This document shows positions 1-4,837 of a stretch of 5,985 nucleotides of DNA, piece after piece. The first letter of the stretch is position 1. Each line of letters begins with the position of its first letter. The notes under the pieces are model-generated. The model was not told the origin of the DNA. It did not search any database and saw only the letters and a list, made by a program, of their open reading frames with translations. The position numbers and the translations under genes are program-made. Source of the DNA: Desulfobacteraceae bacterium (GTDB lineage: Bacteria; Desulfobacterota; DSM-4660; Desulfatiglandales; Desulfatiglandaceae); assembly GCA_030612945.1 (NCBI GenBank), contig JAUWMY010000180.1, positions 1-5,985 of the forward strand, given 5' to 3'.

Positions 1-47
1 AAACCTGTATTCACCGCAGAGACGCAAAGGACGCAGAGATAAATGAT

Positions 48-109
48 TTTCTCTTTGCCGTTGAGAGGCCCCGCAGAATCTGACGGGATTAAGAAACGGC
101 AAAGAGAAA
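48..109. repeat. Nested perfect inverted repeat / large stem-loop
   Basis: TTTCTCTTTGCCGTT (48-62) is the exact reverse complement of 95-109, giving a 15-bp perfect stem. The 32-nt interior holds a second small hairpin: CCCG-CAG (70-76) pairs with CTG-A-CGGG (80-87), with one bulged A. In RNA or extruded DNA this makes a stacked stem. There is no T-run after it, so it is not a standard intrinsic terminator. It sits inside the left part of the larger element at 2-273 and may be its structural core or a second element inserted into the first. Confidence 0.75.
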
Positions 110-180
110 CCGCTCAATTTAGTTAGTCGTATCAACATGGCTTTTAATTTTGTCTTATTTGTATGTTTATCTTAAATATT

Positions 181-222
181 GATAGATAAAGTAATATCTA
201 TCTATGTGAATTTATAGATGGC
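181..222. repeat. AT-rich small inverted repeats (GATAGATA/TATCTATC)
   Basis: GATAGATA (181-188) pairs perfectly with TATCTATC (195-202) around a 6-nt loop. The second arm overlaps CTATCTAT (198-205), which can instead pair with ATAGATGG (215-222) at 7 of 8 positions. The two hairpins cannot form together. They lie inside the repeat element upstream of the ATP-grasp gene. Any regulatory role is unproven, and AT-rich DNA often gives such pairings. Confidence 0.4.
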
Positions 223-296
223 TATCTCTGCGAACTCTGTGCCTCTGCGGTGAATTACCTAACCGCACAGGTTGAAAGATTTTTGGTGAATGACTT

Positions 297-1085
297 ATGG
301 CCGGAGAAGATACTCCTTTTATCGCTTTGGGAAGCAGGCTAAAAGGTGTCCCTGAGGTTCTCACCCTTGGGGTCAAACCCAACTTTTTTGACTATTCAGT
401 GCAAGAAAGGAAGTTGATTTTGGGTGCTGAAATTATCCTCTACCCTACCCTCAACTATGCCCAGTTTCTTACGACAATGGAAAAGAAGATCTTTCCAAGC
501 CTTGAGACATATCTTTATGCTGATGAAAAGATCAAGCAAACCACCCTCTTCCATATGATCGAGATCCCTCACCCCCGCACCAGAGTCTATTACCATCTCC
601 ATCATAAGGATATTATCAAGGAGTTTTCTTTTCCCTTTGTTGCCAAATTGGCCAGGCGTTCCGCCCGGGGGAGAGGGGTATTTAAGATCCATAATCCCGA
701 GGAACTGAAAAGTTACCTTGGCCTAACCAGGATTGCATATATCCAGGAATATTTGCCCCATGACAGGGATCTTCGCGTCGTGCTTATTAAATATCACCCC
801 GTTCTGGCCTACTGGCGGATTCGCAGTCCTGATAATTTCAGGACAAATCTCTCCCAGGGAGGAAAAATCTCCTTTGACGATATTCCCATAGAAGGTGTAA
901 GGTTGGCCCAGAATTCTGCCAGGAAGTGCAAATTTGATGATGTGGGCCTGGATCTCATCAACAGCCGGGGCACATGGTATGTGATTGAAGCCAACATGAA
1001 ATACGGACGTAAGGGATTAATGATGAAGGGCCTCGATCTAAAAGAAATCATGCGGCAGAAACTGCTCTCGGGTGAAATATTTTGA
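297..1085 (+). CDS. RimK-like ATP-grasp ligase
   Basis: This 262-aa protein is predicted to be a cytosolic ATP-grasp enzyme, a family that joins a carboxylate to an amine or thiol through an acyl-phosphate. Residues 1 to about 75 are a reduced pre-ATP-grasp domain, and about 78-262 form the ATP-grasp fold. Visible motifs are FPFVAKLARRSARGRG (112-127: ATP-phosphate lysine K117 and glycine-rich loop), IQEYLPHDRDLRVV (149-162: adenine-contact region), YWRI and NFRTNLSQGG (172-189), GLDLI (D219) and VIEANMKYGRKG (E231, N233). The D219/E231/N233 spacing equals the Mg-ligand spacing of E. coli RimK (D248/E260/N262). The start is ATG297 because an in-frame TGA at 291-293 excludes anything earlier. 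GGTGA at 285-289 is a fair ribosome site. The protein is shorter than RimK (300 aa), with the loss mainly N-terminal. The substrate cannot be read from sequence, and alpha-L-glutamate ligase is only one possibility. Both flanks are repeat DNA, so there is no operon context. Confidence 0.88.
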   Translation: MAGEDTPFIALGSRLKGVPEVLTLGVKPNFFDYSVQERKLILGAEIILYPTLNYAQFLTTMEKKIFPSLETYLYADEKIKQTTLFHMIEIPHPRTRVYYHLHHKDIIKEFSFPFVAKLARRSARGRGVFKIHNPEELKSYLGLTRIAYIQEYLPHDRDLRVVLIKYHPVLAYWRIRSPDNFRTNLSQGGKISFDDIPIEGVRLAQNSARKCKFDDVGLDLINSRGTWYVIEANMKYGRKGLMMKGLDLKEIMRQKLLSGEIF

Positions 1086-1096
1086 TTGACTGTTTT
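1083..1096. repeat. 14-nt direct repeat overlapping the ATP-grasp stop codon (copy 1)
   Basis: TGATTGACTGTTTT starts exactly at the TGA stop codon of the ATP-grasp gene. It recurs identically at 1530-1543, ahead of the penicillin-binding protein gene. The two copies bracket the repeat-filled intergenic region. Confidence 0.6.
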
Positions 1097-1105
1097 TTTA
1101 AATAG

Positions 1106-1137
1106 CCGCAAAAAGGCACAAAATACACAAAAAAAAA
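1106..1137. repeat. Decayed CCGCA/GGCACA-type dispersed repeat
   Basis: The segment begins CCGCAAAAAGGCACAAAA and continues to a run of nine A (1129-1137). It reads like the right terminal repeat of the 2-273 element (reverse strand CCGCAGAGGCACAGAG) with most G positions changed to A and a small insertion. It is probably a third, A-rich variant of the same family, placed 20 bp after the ATP-grasp stop codon. Confidence 0.45.
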
Positions 1138-1155
1138 GTATTGTACAAATCAACG

Positions 1156-1200
1156 ACCACCAGTAGAACTGGTGGTATGCGGAAGGCCCCAAAAAGGGCC
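1156..1200. repeat. REP-like double hairpin (copy 1)
   Basis: ACCACCAGT (1156-1164) and ACTGGTGGT (1168-1176) form a perfect 9-bp stem closed by an AGA loop. A second stem, GGCCC (1185-1189) with GGGCC (1196-1200), follows after 8 nt. A related first hairpin occurs at 1450-1468. The layout of a short palindrome plus GC-rich companion between genes is typical of REP-type extragenic elements. No T-tract follows, so I do not call it a terminator, although it could protect or attenuate the upstream transcript. Confidence 0.65.
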
Positions 1201-1236
1201 GCGGAAATAGTCAGCAATAGTGAGTTTTAAATAAGG

Positions 1237-1404
1237 ATATCGAAACCCGAAATCCGAAACAATACCAAATGACCAAAATACCAATGACCAAAACCCTTGT
1301 GTACACATCGCCTATGCATAACTGACTTCTTAGTACCCGTTTTGAACATTGGGAAATTTGAATTTCGAATTTGTTTCGGATTTCGATATTCGGATTTCGA
1401 GTTT
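1237..1404. repeat. 168-bp imperfect palindrome (CGAAATCCGAAAC-type MITE-like repeat)
   Basis: The outer arms share an exact 15-mer, CGAAATCCGAAACAA, at 1248-1262 and inverted at 1371-1385. The inner arms share CCAATG..CAAAAC at 1281-1294 and inverted at 1339-1352 (12 of 14). The 44-bp centre (1295-1338) includes the 10-bp palindrome TGTGTACACA (1298-1307). The left arm holds a 16/15-bp tandem, TACCAAATGACCAAAA then TACCAATGACCAAAA (1263-1293). The right arm holds CGGATTTCGA twice (1377-1386, 1391-1400). I recognise this as a dispersed repeat common in environmental, often deltaproteobacterial, genomes. A 62-codon reverse-strand reading frame spanning it is a by-product of the repeat and not a gene. 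Confidence 0.7.
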
Positions 1405-1430
1405 ATGGTCTTCACGAATACGCCTGAAAC

Positions 1431-1468
1431 GGTAGAACCTTTTCATTTCTCACCGGTAGAACCGGTGG
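1431..1468. repeat. REP-like hairpin (copy 2) with an adjacent half unit
   Basis: CACCGGT (1451-1457) pairs with ACCGGTG (1461-1467) around an AGA loop, extendable by a T-G pair (1450/1468). It matches the 1156-1176 hairpin except that one A-T pair of the stem is now G-C, a compensatory change that keeps pairing. A further GGTAGAACC core lies at 1431-1439 and looks like a degenerate extra copy. Confidence 0.6.
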
Positions 1469-1529
1469 ATTAATTAGGATTTATAAGCGCCAGAAGCATG
1501 ACTTTGGATTTTTAAGAGTCTGCCTTTAT

Positions 1530-1585
1530 TGATTGACTGTTTTCTATTGATGTTTTTCAATCGCCAATAGTCAATAGTCAATCAT
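1530..1585. repeat. CAAT-based 7-bp tandem repeat and stem-loop before the PBP gene
   Basis: Four consecutive 7-bp units begin with CAAT: CAATCGC (1558-1564), CAATAGT (1565-1571), CAATAGT (1572-1578), CAATCAT (1579-1585). They can fold back on 1531-1549: GATTGACT (1531-1538) with AGTCAATC (1576-1583), and CTATTG (1544-1549) with CAATAG (1565-1570). The segment also contains the second copy of TGATTGACTGTTTT (1530-1543). It ends 21 bp before the ATG at 1607, so it lies in the promoter or leader of that gene. Confidence 0.55.
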
Positions 1586-1606
1586 CAACCTTTTGCTTTT
1601 GACCAA

Positions 1607-4600
1607 ATGCTTAGAAAAAACAAATATATCCTCATCCTCGGATTATGTATCCTTATTTTGGTTCCCGCCTGTCTTCTTGGATATGTGTACTACACGGTAA
1701 CCCATAATACATCAAACCGTATAGAGCGGGGGGCCATTGACCGCATCATTGCGTCAGAAAGTCATGTCTATTATGATGACGGTCGCACACCCATTGGAGC
1801 CTTCTTTGAAAAAATCCACCGTAAATACATAGACTACGAAGATATCCCCAAGGTTTTCATAAAGGCCCTCATAGCCGCAGAGGACAAGAATTTTTTTAAT
1901 CACAGGGGCTTTGATATCAGGGCGATGCTCAGGTCGCTTGTTGCTAACATAAAGGCACGCAAAGTGGTTCAGGGTGGCAGCACCATCACGCAACAAACTG
2001 CAAAAAACATATTTCGACGCGAAAAAAAATCGTATAAGGCCAAGCTCAAAGAATTGATCCAGGCATTTCTGCTGGAAAGGGAATATACCAAACAGGAAAT
2101 CCTTGAGATGTACTCAAATCAATTTTTTGTAACCGGCTATGGAAAAGGTCTCAGGATTGCGGCTCAATACTTTTTTGGGAAAGATGCAAGAGATCTCGAC
2201 CTGGTGGAATGTGCCTTTGTTGCCGGTTCGGTCAAGGGCCCCAACCGGTACAATCCGTTTATTAAAAAGACAAAAGCAGAAAAAGAGGAAGTCAGGCATT
2301 TGGCCAAGTTACGCAAGGACTATGTGCTCTCGAACATGCATCGGATGAATTTCATAACAAAAGAGCAGTATCTGCAGGCCAAGGACAGGGAGGTCCCTTT
2401 TGAGCAGGGAAAGATTACCTTCAAATTGAACGTGATCCTCGATTTCATTCGAGAACAACTTGAATCCGACTATTTTAGCACTATCCTTCAGGAGCAAGGC
2501 CTGGAAAACCCTGCAACCTCGGGAATCAGCATCTATACCTCTATTAATAAGGAAATACAGGAAGCAACTCTGAGGAGCCTCCGTACCCATTTACCATTGA
2601 TCGATGTCAAGCTAAACGGGTATAAGGTCGAAGAATTGCCCGATAGCACAAAAGAATTACTTATAAAAGGTCTGGAAAAGCAAAACGATAGCCTCCCATT
2701 CCTGTCCCGAATCACCCATATTGATGCAGACAGGGAAAACGCCCACCTGGTTGTGTCGTGGAACCATGGAGGAGGGATTATTGACTATGAAGGGCTAAAA
2801 CCTATGGGCGAGGCCTGGTTAAAATGGAAGTTGGGAACCTGGGCCGTATTTGACAAAAAACATGTCCGTGCTTTTTTGAAGAACTTCCACGTGGGAGATA
2901 TGGTTCCACTACAACAGATAGCATCTCCTGAAAACAATAACGGGATGAAACTTATGCTCTCCAAGATCCCTGAACTGGAGGGGGGTGCGGCAGTATTCCA
3001 GGAAGGTATGTTAAAGGCCATGGTTGGAGGTTTTTTTAACCGCTTTTTTAACCGCGCCGCAGATGCGAAGCGACAATTGGGTTCAATTTTTAAGCCGATT
3101 GTATACACTGCGGCACTCCAGCTCAAGTGGAATACCCTTGATCCCCTCCAAAATATCAGAGACGTGTTTCAATTCCAGAATACAGCCTATGTGCCTCGAC
3201 CTGATCACGTGCCCCAGAGTGAGAAGGTTTCCATGGCCTGGGCCGGCGTAAAATCGGAAAACCTTGCCACTGTCTGGCTGCTATACCACCTGACGGATCA
3301 TCTTAATTTGAGTGAATTCCGGAAGATTACTGAGCTTGTGGGGCTCGGCAGAAGAGAAGATGAATCTTATTCTCAATACAGAGAACGGATCAGAGACAGG
3401 CACGGTGTGGTGGTGAACGAAGATACTTTGATGGACGCCGTGTTTGAAGAATCAAAAAAAGAGGTTGAGTCGGATGTCATCTTTGGAGGTTACGAGGGAA
3501 TTCTGAACAGCCTTAACCGCCTGCACTTCAATATAGACAGCAAAAAATTAAATCTTAAAGAGCCCGAAGAACTCCAGATTTCAAGATTCAGTTTTACGAG
3601 GCTTCAAAAACTGAATCAGCGAATGGCAGGTGAGTTTCAAAAGATTACGCGACTTCTTGAGCTGTATAACCAGAATTATAGCCTCCATTTAAGGAATTCT
3701 CTAACACAATCGCTCCGTCATTTTTACAGAGACATAAGCGAAAATCAAATGATCCGAATCATTTATACGGAATCTCCTGATCTTTTGTCTACTATCCCCT
3801 TAGTCCCTTTAACTCCCGAGTCGATGTTGATAATGCCTGCGCCTGTAAAGAGCGGGGAAATATGGATCGATGGCTTGATCACCTCTGAAATCCTGGGAAC
3901 GCTCCAGGAAAATGTGGAGAAGAAGTTCAGCCGGCTGTCCGCCCTCGACAGGTATGATCTGGAGGTCCTCTCTCGGATTCGTGATTTCCGAACCCTTGTC
4001 AACTTATCATATGTGGTACATCTTTCAAAAGAGATGGGCATTTCTACAAAACTACAACCAGTCCTATCATTTCCGCTGGGCCCCAATTCTATCAGTATCA
4101 CTGAGGCGGCCAGGGCCTATGAGACGATCATGACGGGTCAGGTTTATCCTGTTTCCCCTGACAATGATCTCACTATGGTCCCTGTAATAACAAAAATTGT
4201 CGACAGGGAGGGAGAAATTCTCTGGGAATACAATCCAAAACCAAGAACGGTCATATCCAAAAGAGTTTCCGGACTGGTGAATGAGATTCTGAAAAAAGTC
4301 ATTGAAACAGGGACAGGTAGAGGCGCAAGGGATACAATCCGCGTATTCGATATTCCGATACCCTCTTTCGGAAAGACAGGTACTGCTAACCGGTTTACTA
4401 ATTCCAGTTTTGTGGGCTTTATTCCAGGCCCCGACGAGAAAACAGGACAACTTGATATTCAGAAGGGCTATGTTATTGCCAGCTACGTGGGTTATGATGA
4501 TAATCGACCCATGAAGGGGAAACACCTGGCCATTTATGGCGCATCAGGTGCTATGCCACTATGGATTGATACGGCAAATGCCATTGTCAATACACATGGT

Positions 4601-4837
4601 TACAAGAAAAATATCCAGCCCGCGGATCTGGTGTTCAACCCCCTTTCAAGTCCCCTGCTGAGGGATGGAGAATTTACAAATGTTCCTGTCTCGCAATTTA
4701 CAGGTCTTCCCACACGGACGTCGGCAAAAAAAACAGATATATCCGGTTTGCCCAATATACTCGCAGAGGTCAAGCGCCGTGGGGATGTACTGATACTAAA
4801 AAGGAACTTTGAGCCTGTAGAAGGAAAAATAAAATGA
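1607..4837 (+). CDS. Class A penicillin-binding protein (PBP1A-type), GT51 glycosyltransferase plus transpeptidase
   Basis: This is a bifunctional peptidoglycan synthase: it polymerises lipid II and cross-links stem peptides in the periplasm. It is 1076 aa, longer than E. coli PBP1A (850). A single N-terminal membrane anchor lies at about 7-30. The GT51 domain spans about 55-240, with catalytic E92 (AEDKNFFNH), GGSTITQQ (123-130), E149 in KLKEL, and EILEMYSN (164-171). About 365-440 is an OB-like linker. The transpeptidase domain has FNRA (481-484), nucleophile S493 and K496 (SIFK), S550-E-N552 (SxN) and K923-TGT. All key residues are intact, so it should be active and beta-lactam-sensitive. 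SxN to KTG spans about 370 residues against roughly 190 in E. coli PBP1A. The excess lies at about 570-800 and is helical and charged. ATG1607 is the first start after an in-frame TAG at 1568, but no clear Shine-Dalgarno precedes it. Its last codons overlap the downstream lipoprotein gene by ATGA. Confidence 0.95.
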   Translation: MLRKNKYILILGLCILILVPACLLGYVYYTVTHNTSNRIERGAIDRIIASESHVYYDDGRTPIGAFFEKIHRKYIDYEDIPKVFIKALIAAEDKNFFNHRGFDIRAMLRSLVANIKARKVVQGGSTITQQTAKNIFRREKKSYKAKLKELIQAFLLEREYTKQEILEMYSNQFFVTGYGKGLRIAAQYFFGKDARDLDLVECAFVAGSVKGPNRYNPFIKKTKAEKEEVRHLAKLRKDYVLSNMHRMNFITKEQYLQAKDREVPFEQGKITFKLNVILDFIREQLESDYFSTILQEQGLENPATSGISIYTSINKEIQEATLRSLRTHLPLIDVKLNGYKVEELPDSTKELLIKGLEKQNDSLPFLSRITHIDADRENAHLVVSWNHGGGIIDYEGLKPMGEAWLKWKLGTWAVFDKKHVRAFLKNFHVGDMVPLQQIASPENNNGMKLMLSKIPELEGGAAVFQEGMLKAMVGGFFNRFFNRAADAKRQLGSIFKPIVYTAALQLKWNTLDPLQNIRDVFQFQNTAYVPRPDHVPQSEKVSMAWAGVKSENLATVWLLYHLTDHLNLSEFRKITELVGLGRREDESYSQYRERIRDRHGVVVNEDTLMDAVFEESKKEVESDVIFGGYEGILNSLNRLHFNIDSKKLNLKEPEELQISRFSFTRLQKLNQRMAGEFQKITRLLELYNQNYSLHLRNSLTQSLRHFYRDISENQMIRIIYTESPDLLSTIPLVPLTPESMLIMPAPVKSGEIWIDGLITSEILGTLQENVEKKFSRLSALDRYDLEVLSRIRDFRTLVNLSYVVHLSKEMGISTKLQPVLSFPLGPNSISITEAARAYETIMTGQVYPVSPDNDLTMVPVITKIVDREGEILWEYNPKPRTVISKRVSGLVNEILKKVIETGTGRGARDTIRVFDIPIPSFGKTGTANRFTNSSFVGFIPGPDEKTGQLDIQKGYVIASYVGYDDNRPMKGKHLAIYGASGAMPLWIDTANAIVNTHGYKKNIQPADLVFNPLSSPLLRDGEFTNVPVSQFTGLPTRTSAKKTDISGLPNILAEVKRRGDVLILKRNFEPVEGKIK
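4821..4837 (+). promoter_or_regulatory. Ribosome site and ATGA stop/start overlap coupling PBP and lipoprotein
   Basis: AAGGA at 4821-4825 lies 8 nt before ATG4834. That ATG shares bases with the TGA (4835-4837) of the upstream gene. This is the classic 4-nt overlap expected to couple translation of the two proteins and fix their ratio. It also decides the start of the downstream gene, which gives a proper signal peptide directly after it. Confidence 0.8.

Larger units (their letters stand above)
2..273. repeat. MITE-like element with terminal inverted repeats (CACCGCAGAG family)
   Basis: The 32 bases at 9-40 and the reverse complement of 224-255 match at 27 of 32 positions. Both begin ATTCACCGCAGAG and end CGCAGAGAT. 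Outside them lies a further inverted pair, AACCTGT (2-8) and ACAGGTT (267-273), so the whole stretch is bounded by inverted ends. The interior has no ORF, is AT-rich from about 115 to 222, and carries a strong nested hairpin (separate entry). Short CCGCAGAG/GCACAGAG repeats of this type are scattered between genes in many environmental Gram-negative genomes. I recognise the type but cannot name the family. No target-site duplication is obvious. The element ends 24 bp before the start codon at 297, so the promoter of that gene must lie inside it or upstream of the window. Confidence 0.72.

Noticed and set aside
150..177. Sigma-70 promoter TTGTCT, 16-bp spacer, TTAAAT, upstream of the ATP-grasp gene
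   Set aside because: Each hexamer matches only 4 of 6 positions in AT-rich DNA where such matches arise by chance. It is possible but not supported enough to annotate.
809..1192. 127-codon reverse-strand reading frame
   Set aside because: Most of it is antisense to the 3' half of the ATP-grasp gene, whose motifs are clearly real. The rest runs through repeat and hairpin DNA, and no family motif is visible.
1156..1200. Rho-independent terminator for the ATP-grasp gene
   Set aside because: The hairpins are good but no T-tract follows either stem, and a related hairpin occurs elsewhere in the same intergenic region, which fits a REP-like repeat better.
1227..1415. 62-codon reverse-strand reading frame
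   Set aside because: It covers the 168-bp palindromic repeat almost exactly. Its translation (rich in N, K, F, G, with motifs such as YRNPKQIRNSNF) is the kind of spurious peptide this repeat yields. No ribosome site or domain was seen.
1503..1530. Sigma-70 promoter TTTGGA, 16-bp spacer, TTTATT, upstream of the PBP gene
   Set aside because: The -35 match is only 3 of 6 and the -10 is weak. TTGACT at 1533-1538 is a better -35 but has no adequate -10 at the right spacing.
1558..1585. CRISPR-like array
   Set aside because: The repeats are 7 bp with no spacers, so it is a simple tandem repeat.
1640..1690. Lipobox in the PBP N-terminus (VPAC, C22)
   Set aside because: Proline at the -2 position is not typical, and the hydrophobic segment continues past the cysteine (LLGYVYYTV), as in the uncleaved anchor of class A PBPs.
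4067..4525. 152-codon reverse-strand reading frame and other frames inside the PBP gene
   Set aside because: They overlap the conserved KTG-containing transpeptidase coding sequence on the other strand or in another frame and show no motifs of their own.
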